From Planctomycetota bacterium (GTDB lineage Bacteria > Planctomycetota > UBA1135 > UBA2386), in assembly GCA_003235605.1 (NCBI GenBank), contig QJVU01000113.1, positions 1 to 5,657 of the forward strand: DNA of 5,657 nt, written 5' to 3'. Of the stretch, positions 1 through 4,954 are shown in pieces. The notes under the pieces are model-generated. The model searched no databases, had not been told where the DNA came from, and saw nothing but the letters and a program-made list of their open reading frames with translations. Both the position numbers and the translations under genes were made by a program. How positions within the stretch are numbered: the stretch's first letter is position 1; each line of letters opens with the position of its first letter.

Positions 1-143
1 AGTCCATGCCATCGGAGATCGGGCGAATGACTGGACTTCGCATTCTGGCGATGGTCGAAAAGCGTTTTGGGGTCCGCATTCCGGACCGGGAGCTCAACAC
101 CATGCGCAGCCTGCGCAAGATCACCGAAGTTCTGCAGCCATGA
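1..143 (+). CDS. Acyl-carrier-protein-like protein, 3' end only
   Basis: This is the C-terminal 46 residues of a protein entering from the left edge, read from base 3 to the TGA at 141-143. The segment 'RILAMVEKRFGVRIPDREL' matches helix II and the following loop of acyl or peptidyl carrier proteins, where a pattern like 'ALEEEFDTEIPDEE' is typical. The tail 'MRSLRKITEVLQP' resembles the last helix. Carrier proteins hold acyl groups as thioesters on a phosphopantetheine arm attached to a serine in a DSL motif. That serine should lie 14 residues before the Phe of the 'RFGV' stretch, but this protein has Gly-Arg-Met there. The nearest serines lie 18 and 21 residues before the Phe, and the codon before the first one ends in AG, so it cannot encode Asp. 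It may therefore be a degenerate carrier, or have an altered helix II. The stop overlaps the next gene's start as ATGA, which suggests translational coupling to the radical SAM enzyme. The family call is moderate because only a fragment is visible. Confidence 0.6.
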   Translation, partial: SMPSEIGRMTGLRILAMVEKRFGVRIPDRELNTMRSLRKITEVLQP

Positions 144-1483
144 CCATCAGCCTGGGTTTGATCGCGATGAGCGGCGTGCGGGTCCGGACGAAGGAGCTTC
201 AAGAGCTCGGGGTGACGCTGCCACAGTTCGTGCGCCGTGGCGAGGTGATCGCCTCGCTGCCTAGCCTCGGGCTGCTGACCGTCGCCGGCCTCACCCCTGA
301 CGACGGGGTCGACGTGCAATACCGGGAGATCACCGAGATCGCCGACAGCGAGCCCGAGGTCTTCGACCTGGTGGCGATCTCGTCGTTCACCGCACAGATC
401 GACGAGGCCTACGCCCTGGCGGACCGCTATCGCGAAGCGGGGATCCCGGTCGTGCTGGGGGGCATTCACGTGACCCTGCTCCCCGAGGAGGCCCAAGCCC
501 ATGCCGATGCCATCGTCCTCAACGGCGCCGAGGGCGCCTGGCCACGGCTGCTGGAGGATTTCCGACGCGGCGAGCTCAAGCCCCGCTACGAGGGGCTCCG
601 CCGCAACGTGTTCGCGGACGAAAACTACTCCGTGCCGCGGTTCGATCTCCTGAAGGGGCGTCCCTACAACCGCATGACGGTGCAGACATCCCGCGGCTGT
701 CCCCTGAACTGCGAGTTCTGCGCCGCCAGCCTCAGGATCACCGACCAGTTTCAGCAGAAGCCGGTACGCAAGGCCGTTGCGGAGATCGAGGCGGCCATGC
801 AGGTAATCGATCGACCTTTCCTGGAGCTGGCCGACGACAACAGCTTCATCAACCACAGATGGTCGAAGGAGTTCCTGCGAGCCATCGCGCCGTTGGGCAT
901 CAAGTGGTTCACCGAGACCGACGTCTCGGTGGCCGACGACGAGGAGCTGGTGCAGCTACTGGCCCGGAGCGGATGCCAGCAGGTCCTGATCGGCTTCGAG
1001 AGCCCCTCCGCCGTCGCGCTCGCGGGTATCGACCCGTCGGACTTCAAGCGCAAGCGCGCCGACCGCTACCTCGAGGTCATCGACCGGCTGCAGTCCGCGG
1101 GCGTCACCGTCAACGGCTGCTTCATCCTCGGGCTGGATGACCACGGCCCCGCGATCTTCGAAGAAGTACGGGACTTCGTGGACCGCTCGGGCCTCATCGA
1201 GGTACAGGTGACCGTCCAGACGCCGTTCCCGGGCACACCTCTCTACCAGCGCCTCAAGAGGGAGGGGCGCCTGCTGCGCGACCGTTACTGGGACCGCTGC
1301 ACTCTCTTCGACGTCAACTACCGCCCCAAGGGCATGACCGTCGAGGAGCTGGAGTCCGGCATGCTCTGGCTGTTCCAGGCACTCTACAACCAGGAGCAGT
1401 TCGTCAAGCGCAAGCGCCACTACATGGAGATCGTCAAGAGGACGCAGCCAGGCTCCGATCCGACAGCGGGCATCACATCCTGA
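140..1483 (+). CDS. B12-binding-domain radical SAM enzyme
   Basis: This 447-residue cytoplasmic enzyme has two recognisable parts. Residues about 40-150 form a Rossmann-like cobalamin-binding-type domain, with 'FDLVAISSFTAQIDEAYALA' followed by 'GIPVVLGGIHVTLLPEEA' and 'DAIVLNGAEGAWPRLLEDF'. The classical cobalamin-ligand motif DxHxxG is not evident, which is common in this class. Residues about 178-400 form the radical SAM barrel, with the [4Fe-4S] cysteines in 'CPLNCEFC' (C187, C191, C194), then 'LELADDNSFI', 'CQQVLIGFESPS' and the late 'TPFPGTPLYQRL' signature. Family members cleave S-adenosylmethionine to a 5'-deoxyadenosyl radical and carry out methylations, ring closures or rearrangements; the substrate cannot be read from sequence. 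The ATG at 140 is preferred because it overlaps the upstream stop as ATGA. An in-frame ATG at 167 is the alternative. No strong Shine-Dalgarno sequence precedes it, consistent with coupling. The carrier-like neighbour suggests an acyl, lipid or secondary-metabolite substrate, which is inference. Confidence 0.9.
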   Translation: MTISLGLIAMSGVRVRTKELQELGVTLPQFVRRGEVIASLPSLGLLTVAGLTPDDGVDVQYREITEIADSEPEVFDLVAISSFTAQIDEAYALADRYREAGIPVVLGGIHVTLLPEEAQAHADAIVLNGAEGAWPRLLEDFRRGELKPRYEGLRRNVFADENYSVPRFDLLKGRPYNRMTVQTSRGCPLNCEFCAASLRITDQFQQKPVRKAVAEIEAAMQVIDRPFLELADDNSFINHRWSKEFLRAIAPLGIKWFTETDVSVADDEELVQLLARSGCQQVLIGFESPSAVALAGIDPSDFKRKRADRYLEVIDRLQSAGVTVNGCFILGLDDHGPAIFEEVRDFVDRSGLIEVQVTVQTPFPGTPLYQRLKREGRLLRDRYWDRCTLFDVNYRPKGMTVEELESGMLWLFQALYNQEQFVKRKRHYMEIVKRTQPGSDPTAGITS

Positions 1484-1510
1484 CGACGCTCGAGCAGGGA
1501 TGGCAGCTCC

Positions 1511-1527
1511 GCGACTCAGGCAGTCGC
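1511..1527. terminator. Possible hairpin between convergent genes
   Basis: A perfect 6-bp stem (GCGACT / AGTCGC) with a 5-base loop (CAGGC) sits in the 74-base gap between the convergent radical SAM and lipoprotein genes. The position suits a bidirectional transcription stop. No T-tract follows on either strand, so an intrinsic terminator is not demonstrated and the hairpin could be chance. Confidence 0.25.
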
Positions 1528-1557
1528 AGATGACGGCCTTCGCCCCGGGGAGCAGGA

Positions 1558-1959
1558 CTACTTGGAGCTCTTGCTCTCGCTCTTGCTCTCGTTCTCGCTC
1601 TTGCTCTCGCCCTTGCTCTTGCTCTTGCTGCTGGTTCTCGCGAGCGCCTGCCAGCGCGCCAGCTCCAGTTGGACATCCACACGGCGGGCGCGGGCCTCGA
1701 GCAACCGCACCTCCATGTCGCGCTTCTGCTCGTCGGAGGTAGTAGAGGACGCGTTGGCGGCCTTGAGGCCGTCACGGAGCTTGCTCTCCGCCTGCTGCAG
1801 GTAGCCCAGCTTCTCCTGGAGCAAACGCATGGTCTCGTGTGGGTCGCCAACCTCGATCGGGCGCGCCTCGGAGTTGTCGAGCACGAAGGCACAACCCCCC
1901 GCCGTAGCCAGCACCAACCCAAGCAACGAGACTGCACCTGCGCTCCGTGTCGTGATCAT
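1558..1959 (-). CDS. Predicted coiled-coil lipoprotein with Ser-Lys/Glu tail
   Basis: This is a 133-residue protein of no family I recognise. Residues 1-22 form a signal peptide: Thr-Arg near the start, then the hydrophobic run 'AVSLLGLVLATAGG'. It ends at Cys23 in 'TAGGC', an acceptable but not ideal lipobox because position -3 is Ala rather than Leu. Export, lipidation and membrane anchoring are therefore likely. Residues about 43-107 are rich in Leu, Glu, Lys and Arg with helical spacing ('MRLLQEKLGYLQQAESKLRDGL', then 'RDMEVRLLEARARRVDVQLELARW'), which suggests an antiparallel coiled coil broken by a Ser/Thr-rich turn near 71-75. Residues 110-133 are almost only Ser, Lys and Glu, encoded by a degenerate hexanucleotide repeat. 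The ATG at 1957-1959 is supported by a GAGAGG ribosome-binding site 10 bases upstream. The gene is divergent from the DUF6882 gene and convergent with the radical SAM gene, so it is probably its own transcription unit. It may be a small envelope-structuring protein, but its function is unknown. Confidence 0.75.
   Translation of the reverse strand: MITTRSAGAVSLLGLVLATAGGCAFVLDNSEARPIEVGDPHETMRLLQEKLGYLQQAESKLRDGLKAANASSTTSDEQKRDMEVRLLEARARRVDVQLELARWQALARTSSKSKSKGESKSENESKSESKSSK
1566..1635. repeat. Degenerate hexanucleotide repeat in the lipoprotein tail
   Basis: On the + strand the sequence is a run of GCTCTT and GCTCTC-type hexamers with a few substitutions (GTTCTC, GCCCTT). Read on the minus strand this gives alternating AGC AAG and AGC GAG codons, that is Ser-Lys and Ser-Glu pairs. 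Because the unit is a multiple of three, slippage would change the tail length without shifting the frame. Boundaries are approximate. Confidence 0.85.
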
Positions 1960-1969
1960 TCCTGAACAT

Positions 1970-1975
1970 CCTCTC
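1970..1975 (-). promoter_or_regulatory. Shine-Dalgarno site of the lipoprotein gene
   Basis: GAGAGG on the minus strand lies 10 bases before the ATG at 1957-1959. It is one of the few recognisable purine-rich ribosome-binding sites in the window and helps fix this start. A second ATG at 1967-1969 is in another frame and sits only one base downstream of the site. Confidence 0.5.
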
Positions 1976-1981
1976 GGCTAC

Positions 1982-2020
1982 GCACCAGGACATGGTGGCG
2001 CTGAAAACGGGTCCTGGTGC
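1982..2020. repeat. 9-bp perfect inverted repeat in divergent intergenic region
   Basis: GCACCAGGA at 1982-1990 is matched by its exact reverse complement TCCTGGTGC at 2012-2020, with a 21-base spacer. The arm centres are 30 bases apart, close to three helical turns, which would suit a dimeric or cooperative DNA-binding regulator. Alternatively, if the lipoprotein transcript starts upstream near 2036, the arms would form a stem in its 5' leader, ending about 6 bases before the ribosome-binding site. The match is visible directly; either role is inference. Confidence 0.55.
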
Positions 2021-2044
2021 TGTCAGCAGCGCCAGTCCGCCGGG

Positions 2045-2050
2045 ATCATA
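2045..2050 (-). promoter_or_regulatory. Candidate -10 box for the lipoprotein gene
   Basis: TATGAT on the minus strand lies about 85 bases upstream of the lipoprotein ATG. It is one substitution from the sigma-70 consensus TATAAT. No convincing -35 box is found at normal spacing, and initiation here would leave an unusually long leader containing the inverted repeat. The assignment is weak. Confidence 0.2.
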
Positions 2051-2126
2051 GCGTGCTTCCGCGAGGAAACGCCCGGTCAGCGATGATCCACCGGCATTTT
2101 CCCGCGGGGAAGCGCAGGCAGCATCC

Positions 2127-2132
2127 TATAGT
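2127..2132 (+). promoter_or_regulatory. Candidate -10 box for the DUF6882-dehydrogenase operon
   Basis: TATAGT lies 23 bases before the ATG at 2156, in an otherwise very GC-rich stretch. The implied leader of about 15-18 bases is short, and no Shine-Dalgarno sequence is visible before the ATG. There is no clear -35 match at 16-18 bases upstream, so this is a position-based guess. Confidence 0.3.
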
Positions 2133-2155
2133 GTGGCCCGCGCTTCCAATCCCCC

Positions 2156-2617
2156 ATGACCGAGGACGAGTACCGGGCTTTCGTGCAGAAGAGCTACGAG
2201 TACCTGCAGGAACAGCAAGACGTCTGCGCGATGCACTGGGGCATCGGCAGCTTCACGCACTGGGAGGTGGATCAGGAGGCGGCCGAGCTCGTGTTCAGCA
2301 AGTCGCAAGGACCGAGCCTGGTCTGCCGGATGCAGATCGCCGGCACCTACTCTCGCGACTCGCGCACATGGATGTGGTCCTGGAACAATCCCTCGATCCA
2401 GGAGCACCTGCGGGAGGCCGCCACCATTGCCCGGCGGTTCGGACAGGAGCACGACCTCCCCGAGCTCACCGCCCCCGGGTGGGCCGCCGACGAGGCGGAC
2501 GCCTGGGCCATGACGGCGGTGACGGCCAACCTGGTCCAGGCCAAGGGCGCCTACCGCGGCGGCAACGAGAGCGGGGTTACGTTCATGCTGATGATGGACC
2601 TGCGGCGAACCGGATAG
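2156..2617 (+). CDS. DUF6882-family protein of unknown function
   Basis: This 153-residue soluble protein has no signal peptide or membrane segment. The block 'TWMWSWNNPSIQEHL' (residues 71-85) is the tryptophan-rich signature I associate with DUF6882, preceded by an N-terminal helix rich in aromatic and acidic residues ('YRAFVQKSYEYLQEQQ'). It is followed by 'GQEHDLPELT', and the C-terminal 'AYRGGNESGVTFMLMMDLRR' ends in a probable beta strand. The family is uncharacterised; it is often predicted as a small single-domain cytoplasmic protein, and no enzymatic motif can be named. The ATG at 2156 is the only reasonable start: it lies at the edge of an intergenic region and no longer in-frame reading looks coding. 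The stop is 13 bases before the dehydrogenase gene, so this is probably the first gene of a short operon. Confidence 0.85.
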   Translation: MTEDEYRAFVQKSYEYLQEQQDVCAMHWGIGSFTHWEVDQEAAELVFSKSQGPSLVCRMQIAGTYSRDSRTWMWSWNNPSIQEHLREAATIARRFGQEHDLPELTAPGWAADEADAWAMTAVTANLVQAKGAYRGGNESGVTFMLMMDLRRTG

Positions 2618-2630
2618 ATATCCTTCCGCC

Positions 2631-3710
2631 ATGAAGACGATCGTTGTGGTGGGCGCCGGAAAAATCGGGCGCATGGTGGCCTACATGCTGGGCCATTGCG
2701 GGGATTACCGGCTTCGGGTCATCGACGTGGAGGAGCGGGCCATCGAGCGGCTGCGCCAACAGACCCCTGGAATCGAAGGCGAGGTCATGGACTTCGCCGA
2801 TCGACGTGGGCTGGACCGGGTGCTTCCCAGCGCCGAGGCGGTGATCAGCTGCGCCCCGTTCCGCTGCAACCCGCTCATCGCCGAACGGGCGAAGGCCAAC
2901 GGCACCCACTACCTGGACCTGACGGAGGACGTCGAGGTCACCAACCAGGTCATCGAGCTCGCCAGGAACGGTGCCAAGACCGCGTTCATTCCCCAGTGTG
3001 GCCTGGCGCCGGGCTTCATCACCATCGTCGCCATGCACCTGCTGCAGCCGATGACCGAGGTCACCGACCTGCGCCTGCGGGTGGGCGCACTGCCTCGCTA
3101 CCCCAGCAACATGCTGAAGTACAACCTCACCTGGAGCACTGAGGGGTTGATCAACGAGTACTGCCAGCCCTGCGAGGTGCTGATGAACGGCAGGCTGGCC
3201 ACGGTTCAGCCCCTCGAGAACCTCGAGGAGCTGACCATCGACGGCGTGCGCTACGAGGCCTTCAACACCTCGGGCGGCCTGGGCACCCTTGCGCAGACGC
3301 TCGAGGGCCAGGTCCGCAACGTCAACTACAAGTCGATTCGCTATCCCGGGCACAACCACCTGCTCAAGTTCCTCCTGAACGACCTGAAGATGCGAGACCG
3401 CCAGGACGTGCTGGCGCAGATCTTCGAAGAGTGCCTGCCACGGACCTACAAGGACCAGATCGTGATCTTCCTGAGTGCCACGGGGAAGTTCCGCGGCCAA
3501 CTGACCGAGAACGTCTACGCCCGGACCATCTACCACCAGGAATTCGGTGGGGAGAACTGGAGCGGCATCCAGATCACCACGGCCGCGGGCGTTTGCGCGG
3601 TGCTGGACATGCTCTTCGAGGGGGAGTTGCCGCAGCACGGCTTCGTGCGGATGGAAGACGTCAACTACGACAAGTTCATCGCCAACCGCTTCGGGCGGCA
3701 CTACGCATGA
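2631..3710 (+). CDS. Saccharopine dehydrogenase / lysine 6-dehydrogenase-like oxidoreductase
   Basis: This 359-residue cytoplasmic NAD(P)-dependent enzyme opens with a Rossmann fold: 'GAGKIG' at residues 8-13 and Asp32 at the end of the second strand ('RVIDVEE'), which favours NAD over NADP. 'AVISCAPFRCN' (70-80) and 'CGLAPGF' (123-129) are family blocks. The catalytic and dimerisation half carries 'YNLTWSTEGLINEY' (164-177), 'YEAFNTSGGLGTL' (208-220) and 'YKSIRYPGH' (233-241), all characteristic of saccharopine and L-lysine dehydrogenases. Length suits this group (roughly 350-400 residues). Known relatives interconvert lysine, saccharopine or aminoadipate semialdehyde, but others act on carboxy-polyamines or other opine-like substrates, so the substrate here is uncertain. 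Spacing to the preceding gene is 13 bases with only a weak GGAT upstream, and the stop overlaps a mini-ORF as ATGA, so it is probably mid-operon. No lysine-pathway partner is visible nearby. Confidence 0.9.
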   Translation: MKTIVVVGAGKIGRMVAYMLGHCGDYRLRVIDVEERAIERLRQQTPGIEGEVMDFADRRGLDRVLPSAEAVISCAPFRCNPLIAERAKANGTHYLDLTEDVEVTNQVIELARNGAKTAFIPQCGLAPGFITIVAMHLLQPMTEVTDLRLRVGALPRYPSNMLKYNLTWSTEGLINEYCQPCEVLMNGRLATVQPLENLEELTIDGVRYEAFNTSGGLGTLAQTLEGQVRNVNYKSIRYPGHNHLLKFLLNDLKMRDRQDVLAQIFEECLPRTYKDQIVIFLSATGKFRGQLTENVYARTIYHQEFGGENWSGIQITTAAGVCAVLDMLFEGELPQHGFVRMEDVNYDKFIANRFGRHYA

Positions 3711-3745
3711 GTTATCCTGTCGACATCGTGATCTCGAACAATTGA
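3707..3745 (+). pseudogene. 12-codon mini-ORF, possible glycosyltransferase gene remnant
   Basis: An ATG at 3707 overlaps the dehydrogenase stop as ATGA and opens a frame encoding MSYPVDIVISNN before a TGA at 3743-3745. The ATGA overlap is typical of a real coupled gene. The peptide also looks like the first strand of family-2 glycosyltransferases, which often start with a 'VDIVIxNYN'-type motif. The simplest explanations are a scar of a deleted glycosyltransferase gene, a leader peptide for translational coupling to the TTG-started gene 4 bases after its stop, or chance. Twelve residues are too few to be sure. Confidence 0.35.
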
Positions 3746-3749
3746 GCAG

Positions 3750-4913
3750 TTGAACAAACGCCTACGTGACCTTGCTGTGCTCCTGCTCCTGACTGGGGCG
3801 GTGGGCAGCCAGAAGGCGGTGGAGGCCTCCACTCCGCTCCGTGACACGGAAGAGGCTGCTGCCCGGCTGATGAGCAAGACCTCTGAGCAACGGGTCGACG
3901 CCGCCACGGCGCGCGGCCTGGCCTGGCTCGCAGAGCATCAGAACCAGAAGGGTTTCTGGACGGGTCTGGTCGGCCACAAGGCGGGCTCCCGGTACCATCC
4001 GCTGCACTCCCTCGCAGAGCAGCAGCGGAGCGGCAACGGTCACCTGGGCGTCACCGCCCTGGCAGGCATGGCGTTCCTCGCAGGAGGCCACCTGCCGCGC
4101 CGTGGCAAGTACGGCGACAACGTCCAGCGGGCCGTGGACGCCGTGTTGTCCTGCGTCCAGGAGAACGGCCTCATCACCGTGGCCGGGTCGCGGATGTACA
4201 GCCACGCCTTCGCGACGCTGTTCCTGGCCGAGGTCTACGGCATGTCCCGGGATCCGCGCATCAAGAGCGGGCTCGAGCGCGCGACCCACATCATCGTCGA
4301 CTGCCAGAACGAGCACGGTGCCTGGCGCTACAACCCGTTCAGCCGCGAGTCCGACCTCTCGGTCACCGTCTGCCAGGTGCAGGCCCTCAGGGCTGCCCGC
4401 AACATCGGCATCCGGATACCGAACAGCACCATCGAACGGGCCGTGCGCTACGTCAAGAACAGTCGGGTCCCGGCAGGCTCCAACAAGGGACTCTACTACT
4501 ACAAGATCCATGGCCGCGCGGCGCGCACCAAGCCGACGGAGTACGCGATCAATGCCGCGGCAGTGACCTCGCTGGTTTCCGCCGGCGTCTACGACAAGGA
4601 CCTGCTGGCGCCGGCGGTGGACTTCCTCGCCGAGGAGTGCCCGGAGATCACCTACGAGTGGTCCCACCACTTCTACTTCTGGTACGGCAACTACTACGCT
4701 GCCCAGGCGTTCTTCCACTGTGACGGAGTGGTGGTCAAGGGCTGTTTCGAGCGCTACTACCGTCAGATCAGCGATCACCTGCTGGCAGACCAGCAGGATG
4801 ACGGCCGCTGGCTGAACCCACTCGAGTGGGGGCCGGGGGATGCCTTCGGCACCGCGGTGGCCTGCATCATCCTGCAGATCCCCAAGCAGTACCTGCCGAT
4901 CTTCCAGCGGTGA
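3750..4913 (+). CDS. Exported prenyltransferase/squalene-cyclase-repeat protein
   Basis: This 387-residue protein belongs to the alpha-alpha barrel superfamily of prenyltransferase and squalene-cyclase repeats. Residues 1-27 are a probable signal peptide (MNKRLRD, then 'LAVLLLLTGAVG', with cleavage possible near 'VEAS'), so it is likely exported. QW-type repeats appear as 'HQNQKGFW' (63-70), 'CQNEHGAW' (185-192) and 'QQDDGRW' (348-354), with further helical-hairpin units around 127-160, 226-240 and 286-296. It is shorter than squalene-hopene cyclase (about 630 residues) and lacks the catalytic DxDD, so it is not a canonical cyclase; a binding, scaffold or unknown enzymatic role fits better. 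The C-terminus 'IPKQYLPIFQR' resembles similar planctomycete-type proteins. The start is uncertain: an upstream in-frame stop at 3729-3731 limits it to TTG at 3750 or GTG at 3777, and only TTG keeps the charged N-region of the signal peptide. No clear ribosome-binding site is visible. It lies 39 bases after the dehydrogenase and probably shares its transcript. Confidence 0.85.
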   Translation: MNKRLRDLAVLLLLTGAVGSQKAVEASTPLRDTEEAAARLMSKTSEQRVDAATARGLAWLAEHQNQKGFWTGLVGHKAGSRYHPLHSLAEQQRSGNGHLGVTALAGMAFLAGGHLPRRGKYGDNVQRAVDAVLSCVQENGLITVAGSRMYSHAFATLFLAEVYGMSRDPRIKSGLERATHIIVDCQNEHGAWRYNPFSRESDLSVTVCQVQALRAARNIGIRIPNSTIERAVRYVKNSRVPAGSNKGLYYYKIHGRAARTKPTEYAINAAAVTSLVSAGVYDKDLLAPAVDFLAEECPEITYEWSHHFYFWYGNYYAAQAFFHCDGVVVKGCFERYYRQISDHLLADQQDDGRWLNPLEWGPGDAFGTAVACIILQIPKQYLPIFQR

Positions 4914-4949
4914 GAAGCGGACACTGCCAGCGCTGAGAAGCGGATACTG
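4904..4949. repeat. Imperfect 23-bp tandem duplication across a stop codon
   Basis: Bases 4904-4926 and 4927-4949 are adjacent copies that agree at 21 of 23 positions. The core shared by both begins TGAGAAGCGG. The differences are G to C at unit position 7 and C to T at unit position 18. The first copy contains the last codons and TGA of the prenyltransferase-repeat gene. The second copy lies in the intergenic gap and ends one base before the glycosyltransferase stop codon at 4951. Confidence 0.85.
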
Positions 4950-4954
4950 CTCAG
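4932..4954. terminator. Possible weak hairpin between convergent genes
   Basis: GCTGAG (4932-4937) and CTCAGC (4949-4954) are exact reverse complements separated by 11 bases, located between the convergent prenyltransferase-repeat and glycosyltransferase genes. The position would suit termination in both directions, but the stem is short, the loop long and there is no T-tract. Confidence 0.2.

Larger units (their letters stand above)
1960..2155. other. Divergent intergenic region, 196 bases
   Basis: This gap separates the divergent lipoprotein and DUF6882 genes, so promoters for both should lie here. It contains the lipoprotein ribosome-binding site, the 9-bp inverted repeat and two weak -10-like boxes. 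Translated segments in this stretch do not look like protein families, and I see no RNA gene. Confidence 0.6.

Noticed and set aside
67..264. Short plus-strand frame at the left edge
   Set aside because: It crosses the carrier-like gene end and the radical SAM start in a third frame and has no coding signature.
956..1420. Open frame on the minus strand inside the radical SAM gene
   Set aside because: It lies fully within a well-supported gene and has a composition typical of antisense shadows in high-GC DNA.
1566..1635. Possible CRISPR-like repeats
   Set aside because: The units are 6 bases long and contiguous without spacers, so this is a microsatellite-like coding repeat.
1562..1660. Plus-strand Leu/Ser-rich hydrophobic run that could be a membrane segment
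   Set aside because: It is the antisense reading of the Ser-Lys/Glu hexamer repeat. The surrounding plus-strand frame has no ribosome-binding site or other coding features.
2583..3701. Long open frame on the minus strand opposite the dehydrogenase
   Set aside because: It is a mirror of a GC-rich gene: the peptide is rich in Val, Leu, Arg, Gly, His and Gln with no family signature, while the plus strand encodes a clear saccharopine dehydrogenase.
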